NCBI GenBank assembly: GCA_030267565.1
Contig: BRXU01000001.1
Span: 3,658,001-3,722,000, forward strand
From: Pleodorina starrii
Lineage: Eukaryota; Chlorophyta; Chlorophyceae; Chlamydomonadales; Volvocaceae
DNA: 64,000 nt
Reading direction: 5' to 3'
The notes under the pieces are model-generated. The model was not told the DNA's origin and searched no databases. It saw only the letters and a program-made list of their open reading frames with translations. Every line of letters begins with the position of its first letter. The stretch's first letter is position 1. A program made the translations under genes and the position numbers. Below, one piece after another: positions 34,504 to 59,230 of this stretch.

Positions 34504-34530
<27 letters not shown>
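33957..34530 (+). repeat. (CATA)n array, SINE-like tail plus target
   Basis: 574 bp of CATA between the SINE-like 3' end (ATATGTAACAGTTAC) and ATATATATTGCG of the second 279-bp flank copy. Confidence 0.95.
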
Positions 34531-34538
<8 letters not shown>

Positions 34539-34809
34539 TGCGTTGTTATCATACGTACACCGGTAGCGTAGCAGCCGTATCTAGTCTCTACACGCTGCTT
34601 TCTCATACATTTGTTAAAAAGCGCGAGATAGAAAAGGACCTGCACCAACCCTATATATGTCAGCCCCCTCCCCCGTTATGGATACGTTAAGGGGGTACCC
34701 CCGTAACGAGCTTGCCTTGTTACGGGGTATGGGGTCGTATAGACCCATAACCCTACCTGATACCCCGTCCGTCCAGACCCCGTTAGGCTTGACAAACCCT
34801 GTCGGTTAC
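34531..34809 (+). repeat. 279-bp duplicated flank, copy 2, right edge of cluster
   Basis: Identical to 21931-22209 and exactly 12600 bases away. After base 34809 the sequence is unique (CCCCCGTGATG...), so this copy marks the original right border of the LINE cluster. Confidence 0.85.
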
Positions 34810-34928
34810 GCCCCCGTGATGTGGTCCTTAACCCCCGCCCATGAAGGTTGAACAGTTCAAATGACACTTTACGTACAGGCTTCACATATTACGTACGGGG
34901 TGTATGTCCTATGGACCCATAACAAGGA

Positions 34929-34971
34929 GACCCCGTCAAGACCCCGTCCAGACCCCGTCCAGACCCCGTTT
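34929..34971 (+). repeat. 11-bp GACCCCGTCCA minisatellite
   Basis: Four tandem units with minor variants. Related ACCCCGTCC and GACCCCGTT motifs occur within the 279-bp flank just upstream. Confidence 0.8.
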
Positions 34972-35709
34972 CCAATTATATATGTATGTTAGCGCGTTTT
35001 ATCATCAAGGTTTGATCCAGTTTTGGGTTTCGGACCCATGGGCCTACCACGACACGATCTATCAACATATGGCCCCGGACCACCAAAATTACGACGCCCA
35101 CTGATGTCCTGGGTTCATTCGTGCTTACTCTCAATGGCACGCATGCATGACACGGATCGTAACGACGCACGCACGGGCAGGTGGTTGTTGACGCGCGCTG
35201 CTGGCATGAGCGTGAGATCCGTCAGGTCGCCGGCCGTACGTTCACCTCCGCATCCGCACAATCACACCCACCCTGCACCTCCTTTATTTGGCTCGCTTCA
35301 AATAGTGTGTTGCGGCGGCGTGGATGGGGTCGAGGGCGAAGACCGACCGCGGCCCAGACACCGCTGTAGTGCCGATCGGACTGCGCCTTGAACATGTTGA
35401 CCACGCACGCACGCCCCGCGCCAGCTTGCGTTACACGCCCTTGCTCCCTCTTAACCCACGCCTGCACGTGAGACAAGCGCGTGTCCGTGATGTGCAGCAG
35501 CCGGCTCACGAGCGGCCGGTCAGCCTCCACCTGCTGCACTTGCTTACTTGCAGCAGCGAGTAAAGTACTGTTAACAAGAGTTCACAGTTGGCTGTTACTG
35601 TCAACTCCCACGTGTCTTTGCTGGTTGGTGGTTTAGGGTTCCGGTGCGCCTTTGAGCAGCCATGGTGGTTTCGGTGCGTGGTTTCGGTGCACGCGCGGCC
35701 CACCCAGAC

Positions 35710-35739
35710 TTTAGGGTTTAGGGTTTTAGGGTTTTAGGG
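35710..35739 (+). repeat. Interstitial telomere-like repeat
   Basis: Four degenerate units of the TTTTAGGG type (two TTTAGGG, then two TTTTAGGG), the telomere repeat class of Chlamydomonas. Confidence 0.8.
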
Positions 35740-35953
35740 CGTATGTACACGTTTAAACGTATGCGGCATGCCTACTGATGGTAGGTGTGTAATCATCCCC
35801 CAGCCATCCAGTGTTTCAGTACAATCTATCTTTCTATCTCATAAATGCTCACCTTATCTGCCAAGGACAACGCTCCGACCCGCATAAGTAAATGCATGGA
35901 AGGCTCTATATCTCTCTTGTATCCACGTTTAACATACATGCACACTACCCCGC

Positions 35954-50589
<14,636 letters not shown>

Positions 50590-51669
50590 GCAAGGAGGCC
50601 CGCCGTCCGTGTTTGCATGGAAGATAGATAGATGTGCGTGGCAGCGGCAGCTGCGTGGGTAGACAGCGGGTTTTAGGGTTTGGTTTTAGGTAGGGTTTTA
50701 GGGTTAGGGGTCACCCGGGCCCCTGCTGCTGGGTGGCGTCGCACGGTTTTAAGGCGCGATGTACATATGCACGGCATTGCTACGTACTTGTCAACAACCT
50801 CGTCTGTGTAGTGGCTTATATAACTGTGTCTGCGTCTGTGATTCCGCTTGTTTGGGACGGGTCGCGTGTCCGTACCCGAAGATCGACTTACTCGGAGGTG
50901 GGATTTCACGCCGAGCTGTCGACTAGCGGTCGACTTTGACAAGGTATTCACACTAGGCTCGACGGGGTCAGCCAGAGGACAGGTATTTTGCCAATTTATA
51001 AATATGTTCGCCCAATATTGCACAAGGGGCAAGCTTTTAGACTCGCCCCTGCTGTCGCAGCACATCTTGAGGTACACGCCATGCGTTTCACGGCTATCGC
51101 ATTAGCCGTACTGCACGTTCGAGCAAAGTCGACAATAATTGACATCAGGCGATCAACTCAATTGTTGCTTTACGTGCCTATTAATGCCTGACAATTCCTG
51201 GTGCCAGCGAAAGATCAAACTTCTAATAGCGGTAGCTAAATGCACTTCAAAGTCTGCGCGCCGCCGTTAACTGCTGTATTGCTGACATAAATGTGTAATT
51301 CGTCACTTCCATACTGAGACTTTCTGGCAGCTACGCGGGGCTTTATTTCCAAATGCCGCCCCGCAGCGGGGTGCGGCGCCTGTCCGCAAGCGTACATGAA
51401 GCCGCTCCCGACGCTCAACAGCCTCACTTATAAGGCTACCTTCAGATAACTGCTATTGGGAATGGCCATCTCACAGACGCCCAGCTCCAGAACGCGAGGA
51501 GCGAAGTTTCAGCTTTGTCGGCTTCGGTCACGCAGAAACGCCATGTGATCTCTCGTTATACTGATGAAACCGCAGCTGGAGGTATTGCTCTGTTGGCGCT
51601 CCGCCGCGCAATTCGGGGCCTGCGGCGCCAGGCTTTTTCGGCGCTGATGCCCGCGGTCACTACCACAAA
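50590..51669 (+). other. Intergenic region with telomere-like tract
   Basis: Only short random ORFs. Contains the telomere-like tract at 50668-50710 and a TGTAA at 51294 that could end the glycoprotein transcript. Confidence 0.5.
50668..50710 (+). repeat. Interstitial telomere-like repeat
   Basis: Degenerate TTTTAGGG units with interruptions (TTTTAGGGTTTGGTTTTAGG, then TAGGGTTTTAGGGTTAGGGG). Confidence 0.75.
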
Positions 51670-52958
51670 ATGCGCCCTGCCCTTAGAAGCCAGCTGGCAG
51701 TCTGCTTGTGGATATCGCCTATCCCGGCGCGGTGTCGGCTGCTTTTGCAATTCGCGCTGCGAATCCACTCCTTGCGCGGCTACACGTCGCTGCTGCACCA
51801 GATCGCGGCGGTGCTACAGGAGCGCCCGACTCGTCGGGCAATGGAGGCCGCGCGCAAGGCGCTGACAGAGGCTTGCGAGATGGTACACTCCCTGCTACAC
51901 GCAGCCCGGGAGATAGGCACTGCCCTAGGGAGCTGCCGCAAACGACGCTGCCCCAGCGCCCGGCCCCAGCACAGCCGCACTGCAGCTGTCAGAAGCATTT
52001 CCCAGTCCAAGCTTAAGCTGCACCGACGCGGTGTTTCAGGAGTTGCTCCCCTGCAAATTGCAGGAAACCTGGCGCCTGTGTTTCCTGCGTTGTTGCGAGT
52101 GTGAGGACGCCGCCCTGGAACCGGCTCGGTCGCTGTTCAACTTCACCATGACCCTCGTCAGTCAAAACCGACTGACTCATGCGACTCAACCCGCTGGCAT
52201 CTGCGCCGCGGCTGCGGTATCTAACCGCCGTGCACCTGCTAAGAATTCGTGACCTGTACGACGGCCTGGTGCGCCCGAGGCACGCCGCTCCTTTACCAGG
52301 ATGGGCAGCTGCTGCACGTGGACCGCTCCGGAACCCTGGACACGAAACTGGCCCGCTGGACGATTTCCGCTTGGGCGACTTGCATTGTGGCCGGCCTGGC
52401 GTTGGTGGGCTCTTCCGGCGGCGGCACAACCACGCAGTGATTCATGCTCGGTCAGGAGCTGCCGCGGGGGCTCACAGGCCAGGAGCTGCATCAGTGGATC
52501 CTGTCGCAGACGCGCCAGGCAACCGGAATCTCGGGCCGTGCTCATTGCGCCGCCGCAACGTGCGCGCCGCCGCTGCATCAATGGCAGCAGCGGTAGCGGT
52601 GGCGTCAGCACGGAACCGGCTGCCCGGCTCCGCCGGCTCCGCGCCGCAAATATCGGGTGAAGACGCCATCGCGCTGACTGGACTGGCGCTGGGTTGCGCC
52701 ATTGCAGGCCTCTGCCTTCCAGCGTTGCTTGCGGCGCGCTCCAATCCCAAGCGGGCTCTGGAGCCGCCCCATGGCGCGGCACGACTGAAGGAGCTGTGGG
52801 CCGCCTACGTGGCGGCCGTCGAGGCGTGCTTGGATGTGTCGCAGTCGCGGCAGCAGCGGCCGGCGTTAGGCGATGATGACGGCAGCGGCCGTCGCGTGGA
52901 GGGAAGCGGCGGGGGCCCAGAAGAGAACTGGCAGGAGATCTTGGCGAGCTATCCATAG
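51670..52958 (+). pseudogene. Coding-like fragments in changing frames
   Basis: Several short stretches read like protein but in different frames: a helical segment (YTSLLHQIAAVLQERPTRRAMEAARK..., about 51790-51930), FQELLPCKLQETWRLCFLR (about 52031-52170), LLYQDGQLLHVDRSGTLDTK (about 52290-52430), and EDAIALTGLALGCAIAGLCL followed by a charged tail to TAG at 52958. The gaps are too small or lack convincing GT-AG pairs for a gene model. It may be a decayed gene or a gene with unrecognised short introns. No family is assigned. Confidence 0.3.
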
Positions 52959-53608
52959 AGCGCGTCTTTAAGGGGGCAGGCAAGTAGTATGCGGGTGGCC
53001 GGTCGCTGATACCCTAACTGCGGGGTAGTGAAGTGACGGTTTCATGCGGAGTAGTGAAGTGACGGTAGTGCGGGGTAGTGAAGTGCCGGTTTCAGGCTGC
53101 TGCTGTGCCGTACCGTCCTCTCTGGGCAGGTGGTTTGTGGGCAGGTGGTTTGTAGCTGGGAGTGCTCGTCTTGGTGTGGGGTTCCGGAGCGGCGCGAGCC
53201 AGCGGCTTGGACGGGATGGTATGGCAGATGTTGGCAAGTACTGGCAAGTACTGACACGGCTGCGCAGTGCGGCGCAGAGCATGCCCGCCGCCACCGAGGC
53301 GGCCCGTGCCAGCATTGGCACTTGTGGTGCCGTACTAGTAGCTGTCCTGGCCTGTCCCCGCGTCGGCAGGCGCTCACGTCCTCCCTCATCGTGCCCCCAT
53401 CTTACAAGCCCACGTCACGCACCCTTTCCTCCTTACTCCCCGCCGCTCCCGCTGGCCCGCCTCGCCCTCCCTGCAGCCACCGGCCAGTGTCCCAGAAATG
53501 CGCTGAACACCGGGACCGTGCTGGCCGCGGGCCGGATCCCGCTGGCCGAGCGAGCGGGTGCGGGAGAAGGCCTGCTTCCACACCTTCGACTCCACGATGT
53601 AGTGGGGC
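52959..53608 (+). other. Spacer with short tandem repeat
   Basis: Holds the 22-bp triple repeat at 53019-53090 and otherwise only weak, unrelated ORFs. Confidence 0.4.
53019..53090 (+). repeat. 22-bp tandem repeat, three units
   Basis: TGCGGGGTAGTGAAGTGACGGT at 53019, 53045 and 53069 with one or two substitutions and 2-4 bp spacers. Confidence 0.8.
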
Positions 53609-54147
53609 ATGCTCATGCTGAGCGGCGCCTTGTCGGAGGTGCTGCACCTTCGCTGGCCTTCTTTGCCTTTCCCGCAGGAGCTGCGGCAGGCCGTGGCGGA
53701 GTCGATCCGGAGGGTGCAGGCGGCGGCGGCGGCCGGGAGCGGAGCGCCTCCGCCCCCCAGCACCCCGCTGCGTCCGTCTGCGCTGTCCTTCCTGTTGGGG
53801 CCCAACGGCCCCTGCCCTGACGCAGAGCTCAGGCGCGCACTGAGGCCAACTGGAGGTTCGCCCGGTTGCGAGTGCATGCATGCTGCAGCGTGCCCGAGCG
53901 AGTCGGGGTGTGGTGGTGGCGCCAGCATGGGAGCCGCCGGCCCGGGTGCGGCAGTCCGCTGCCGCCGCGGATCTGCACCAACCCGCTCTGTGTCAACCTG
54001 GCGGGGCCCAGCGAGCGGCTGCTGTCGGAGCTGTACTGCGGCGGTGGGGCCGGCGGGGAGGGCGCCAGCTACGTACTGCAGCGGGAACTGCCAGGCGGTG
54101 CACTGGGAGGCGGGGCACATCAGGAGTGCGGCGGGCGGGACCGTTAG
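53609..54147 (+). pseudogene. MYND zinc-finger protein remnant
   Basis: Frame 53609-54151 and an overlapping frame (53866-54147) together give a MYND-like finger: CTNPLCVNLAGPSERLLSEL, YCGGGAGGEGAS, then YCSGNCQAVHWEAGH. The two halves lie in different frames, separated at CTACGTACTG near 54083, where a 4-base TACG duplication would explain the shift. The second Cys pair (CGGG for CGGC) and the last Cys (HIRSA) are lost. MYND fingers mediate protein contacts. Upstream ELRQAVAESIRRVQAA is helical. Most likely a decayed member of the many algal C-terminal MYND proteins. Confidence 0.45.
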
Positions 54148-54150
54148 ATA

Positions 54151-54944
54151 GGGCGTGGCCTAGGGGAAGATACGGCAAAGTGGAAGGCGGAAATGTGCAT
54201 CTCGGGAGATTGGCGGTTGTAACTTCTTTTCGTTTGACTGTTAGGATACGCTTATAATAAATGATTCCGACCCAAGCGCGTCGAGTGGAGGCTGGGTCCA
54301 GGCACCCGTTGCGACGGTGGACGGGTTGGGTTTGAGGTTGACAAGGGGACATGGGAGGCGTTTGCCGAAGCTGTACGAGCTCACTGCCATGTGCATTTTG
54401 GCGATGTGTTGTGGAGGGGAAGGCCACGAGCGTTGGGTTGAGCTGTCCGTTCCGTAGCATTGGGCCGTTCATGTCAGGCGATATTTTGCATGAACTACTG
54501 TTTGTTGTCATAAGTGTACCTATTAATGCAGTTATAATGCTAGTTATAAACACTTGGTGGCAGGACAACGGACGTTGCTATTGTCGTCTACGTGCGTTCA
54601 TTTACCCGTTCGGGGATCGGGCCAGACTGGAGACATAGCTGGGCTATCGTTTTGAATAATGAACTACTCGATTTAAGCCCCCAAAGGGCGCATAGAAGAA
54701 TGTGTTGTCCCATGGAGCTTTGACGGGTTAGCCCTAGCACGAGCCAGACCTTTCTGGACATCACAACACACACCTTACAACATTGCATAATACAAGAAAG
54801 TTGCGGACCTACTGCGACGGAAGCTCAGCCTGTCCAGATGAGAGTGGTTGGTCAGCGTTTTAAGACCGAAACCAGCCCTGTTGCAAAGCATCAGTTCAGC
54901 GCTGATCACTTCGAACAATATTGAACAGCAACGGTTTAGCTGGA
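54151..54944 (+). other. Intergenic region upstream of the SET gene
   Basis: AT-richer than its neighbours, with no coding ORF I would support. It should contain the promoter of the SET gene; no TATA or other motif is assigned. Confidence 0.45.
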
Positions 54945-57900
54945 ATGCAGTCCAGAAACTCCAGTGGAGCGTCGGGCGTGCCCACGAAGCCGTTCCGCCT
55001 GGCGTCGCTTTTCACCCCCTTCTCGACCAGCATGGCGCCGCGGCTTCCCCCGCATGTCCTTTCCTACCCCTTTAACTCCGCCTGCCTCGCGCCACCATGC
55101 CGAGCTGGCGATGCACCGGTACAGGAGGCCGGCCCCAAATCCTGTGGGACCTCCCACGGGCAAAAAGGCGAGGAGCCGGCGCCCCCCGCAACTGCCCAAG
55201 ACCGCTACATGCCTGCAGCTCCCAAGCCACCCCACCAGGCGCCCAGCAGCCTCCTCCTTCCGCCTGTCGGCCAGAGCCTAAGTCCCTTGCCGCCCGCTGA
55301 TCCCAAGCCGGAGCCTGCCGTCGGTGCGGCCGCAGCATTTTGCCCTTCCGCCCCCACCCACCGGTCTACGGAGGCGCCCGACCCGACCGCCACTGCTCCC
55401 GGGCCCCAGTCAGAGGCGCGTCATACGGCACCGCGCAGCTGGCCTGCCGCGCCGCAGCCGCCACCCGCGGCTCCGCTCGCCCTCCATTGCTGCACATCCT
55501 GCGATCACCGCCGCGCGGCGCTCAGCGCATCCGATGCGCAGCGGCAAAGTGCCGCTGCTGCCGCATCCGCGCGCACGGCGGCGGCCAATGAGCCGGTGGC
55601 GCCGGCGGGCTCAGCCGCCACAGAGGCGGCCCCTGCTGTTGCCTCTGACGTCGGCGAGCCAACGGCCACCGCCGCCGACACGCCCACTGCAGTGAGGAGC
55701 AACGACACGGATGCACCAGCCGCAGCCACCGCCACATCGGACGTCGACGCCGGGGCGTCCCATTGCACCGCCGCCACCGCCGCAGATGTTGACACCGCAG
55801 TCGCCGCCGCTGATGTTGACGCCGCCGTCGACGCCGCTGGCGGTGACGTCGCCATCGACGCCGCTGCCACTCGCGAAGGCTCGGACGCACCCGCCGGGAC
55901 CCCGACCGGAGGCCCCGTGGCTTCGCCAGCGCCGTCGCCGCCCGCCTTCACGGCCTGCTGGCGCCGTTACGTCCTGCAGCTGCCCATCCGCGCCGTACGA
56001 GTCCTGTACGACGTCGGCATTCAAACAGCGGCGCGGGACCGGCTCGTGGACGTGGTGGTGTACGGCCGCGCCGCTGCTGCTGCCGACACGGAGGCCCTCC
56101 GGCCGCCCCTGCTGCTGTGCCGGGACGCGCAGCTGCGAGTGTCGCGCAGCTGCGGCCGCATCACCCGGCTTACTGGGCTGATGCGGGATCTGGGTGTGAC
56201 GGAGGGCTCACGGTTGCGTGTTGTGTTGGACCCGTTACTCGGAGGGCCGCTGCTGGTTCCGCACCGGGCTCCCGCACCTGCGCCCCGCCGGCAGCAGCAA
56301 CAGCACCAGCGGAGGCCTCTGGCGGCCCCACCGAAGCCCATGGCCCCAGCAGCGCCTCGCGCAGTCACGCCCCACCCGGCGGACCCGCTGCTGCCGACCG
56401 CTCCACCGCAGCTTGCGACCCAGCCACAGCCGCAGCCGGTACAGCCGGAGGACGCAGCGCAGGAGGCCTCACCGCCAGAATCGCCAGGGGCACAGGGGCA
56501 GGCACAGGAGTGGCAGCAGGAGGAGGAGGAGCAGCAGCAACTGGAGTGGGAGGAGGAGCAGCAGCAGCAGGAGATGCCGCTGGGTATGCATCAGCAGCCG
56601 CAGGAGCAGCAGCAACAACTGGAGTGGGAGGAGGAGCAGCAGCAGCAGCGGCCCGTGGTTAAGCTGGAGGTGCCGGGCTCAGACCACTCCGGCGGCTTGC
56701 AGCTGCAGCCGCAACAGCGGCAGCCGTGGCAGCAGCTGCTACAGCCGCTTGAGGCCGGCGGGGCACAGCTCGCCGGGGCGGTCAAGAGCGAGGAGGATGC
56801 GGTCGCCTGCTTCTGTAATGGGCTGCCGGCGGCTGCAGGTGCTCTGGTGCAGGGCACGGAGAGTGGAAGCGGGAGCCCAACACCAGGTGGTGGCGGTGGT
56901 GGTGGCGGTGGCGAGTGGGAGGCAGACGGGGCGTGGCGCGTGCAGCAGCAGCCAGAGACCGTCGTCGGGTTCGCTGCGGGTGGAGAGCACGGCGGGCATG
57001 GGGAGGCAGAGCAGGAGGACGCAGAGCCATTGCCGCCGCCACCGCCGTCACAGCAGCGGCAGCAGCACGAGCAGCAGCTGCTGCAGCAGCAGCGGGCAGG
57101 GAAGCGGGCGCGGAGTCCGGAGGAGCGGGAGCAGTGGCGGGCGGAGATGAAGGGAGCTGCACACGGGGGGTTGTACGGCATGGAGGACACGTCGGCGTTT
57201 CATGAAGACGACGAAGATGAGGAGGCGGAGGGGGAGGAGGAGCAGGAGGGGGAGGAGGATGAGGGGGCGGAGTGGGAGGAGGAGGAGCACGGCGTGCAGC
57301 TGCAGGGCGAAGCTGCTGCAGCGTCTGAGGTGGAGGAGGAGGAGAGCCAGGGCTCCCAAGAGGGTGGTGATGATGATTTTGATGAGGGCGACGATGGTGG
57401 CTACGATACTGAGGAGCGCGAGGAGGATGAGGGGGAGGAGGATTTCAGCTCTGGCCCGCTGGATGAGGGGGAGGAGGACGTCAGTTCTGGCCCGCTGCAT
57501 GAGGGGGAGGAGGACGTCAGTTCTGGCCCGCTGCATGAGGGGGAGGAGGACGTCAGTTCTGGCCCGCTGCATGAGGGGGAGGAGGACGTCAGTTCTGGCC
57601 CGCTGCATGAGGGGGAGGAGGACGTCAGCTCTGGCCCGCTGGATGAGGGGGAGGAGGACGTCAGCTCTGGCCCGCTGGATGAGGGGGAGGAGGACGCGAC
57701 AGTCGGGTCGTGTGGGTCCGAAGCCGAGGGCGCGGAGGGGGCGTGCCTGGGTCTGACGGAATGCAGCAGAGAGGGCGCGGAGAAGGGTGTGGAGGAGCAG
57801 GGGGAGGAGGACGAGGGGGAGGGAGCAAGTGAGAAGCAGAGCAGTGCGGGCGACGGTGAGGAGTGGGAGGAGGAGACGCAGTCAGGACCAGAGGCGGGCG

Positions 57901-58188
57901 AGTGGGACAGCGACGAGGAGGTGGGGATGGAGGCAGAGGCTTCACTCTCTTCCGAGGGAGAAGAGGAGGGCGAGGGCGAGGAAGAAGAAGATGCGGATAT
58001 GGAGGAGGAGGAGGAGGATGTGGAGCCACCATCTTCTGTGGGCGACGACGAGGAGCTGCAAGAGGGGGAGCAGGAGGAGGAACAGGGGGAGGAGCAGGAG
58101 GGGAAGCAGGAGGAGGAACAGCCGATCACGGCCGCGGCCGCGGCAGGACTTGCAGACGACGGGCAGCCAACGCCGACGCCAACGCCAG
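54945..58188 (+). CDS. SET gene exon 1: Pro-rich, B3-like, acidic region
   Basis: 1081 codons plus one base, donor CCAG/GTGGGG. The segment WRRYVLQLPIRAVRVLYDV to LRVVLDPLLGG may be a B3-like DNA-binding fold. It is followed by Gln/Glu-rich runs and a long Glu/Asp/Gly block. The frame is open from 54921, so an upstream exon with an acceptor cannot be ruled out. Past the donor the frame would end at 58274. Confidence 0.65.
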
Positions 58189-59191
58189 GTGGGGTAGCAG
58201 TTCGTGGGATCGCGCAAAACGAATGGCCGTTAGCAGACGCGCATGGGCTTGTTGCCCTGGCGCCACCCCCCTAGTCGCCTGGGAAGGGAAAGGGGGGTCT
58301 CGTCCGCCTCCTCGGTCGCAGCCCTGCTCAGCCACCCTCTGCTCTGCCAGCAGAAGGTGCATCTCCTCCTCACCTCCACAACCCCGGGGTCAAACCCAAC
58401 CCCCCATAACCCCGACTGCAGGCCCCGCACTGGCGGCGCCGGCGCCAGCGGATGCGGACACGTCAGCTGCCGACTCACGCCAGCGCCCACACCACACGCC
58501 TGGGCGCGGGCAGGGAGCCGACCTCACCCTCGACCTCGCCGAGCCCACGGCCGAGCTCCATCCCAACGCCGACGGTGACGATAGCAGCAGAGCATGCGCA
58601 GCTACAGGTCTGCCTGCGGCGCCTCCTCCGCTGTGCTACCACCGTCGCCTGACGCGCCGGATGCTGCAGCGAGGCGTGCTGCCGCTGCGGGTGGGGCGGC
58701 TGCCGGCCTGGCAGGCGCTGCTGGCCCGGATCGTCAGCTGCGCCAGCGGCGACGTGGCCGTGGTGCCGCTGCGGGGCACCGTGCCCTGCGGCGGCGGCGC
58801 CGCCGCCGCTGCAACGTCCGTGGCGGTGATGGATTACGTGGCGTATGTGCGGCGGCGCGCCAGCCCGCGTAGCCCCGCCGCGGCGCCGTGCTGGGTGGTG
58901 GGCGGGCTGGACGCCTGGATGGCGGCCGCGGGGGCGCGGGTGGGGGACTGGCTGGAGCTGCGAGCTGGCGGCGGGGAGGGGTGCCTCAGCCTCAGCCTCA
59001 ACGTCAGCGTGAGCTCGCACTGCCCAACCGAGGGCGAAGGAACCCAGCAGGAGCGCTCGCAGCAGCGCCCGCAGCAGGGCCCGCCGGTGGGCCACCAGGT
59101 GGAGGCCTGGGCGGAGGTAGCCGAAGCGGCTGGGAGCGGCGGCTACGGAGGCCGGGGCTCGGCTTCGGAGGTGTGCGACGATGCTGCGGCC

Positions 59192-59230
<39 letters not shown>

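Larger units (their letters stand above)
34810..35953 (+). other. Intergenic or undetermined 5' region of the glycoprotein gene
   Basis: No ORF here looks coding. It contains four 11-bp GACCCCGTCCA units (34929-34971), a telomere-like tract and low-complexity stretches. The missing first exon(s) and signal peptide of the gene to the right should lie here or further left, but I cannot place them. Confidence 0.4.

Noticed and set aside
8141..34530. CRISPR-like array
   Set aside because: The repeats are continuous microsatellites without unique spacers of constant length, in a eukaryotic genome.
52186..52983. 265-codon - strand ORF
   Set aside because: Arg/Ala/Pro-rich shadow with no domain; the weak coding signals in this area are all on the + strand.
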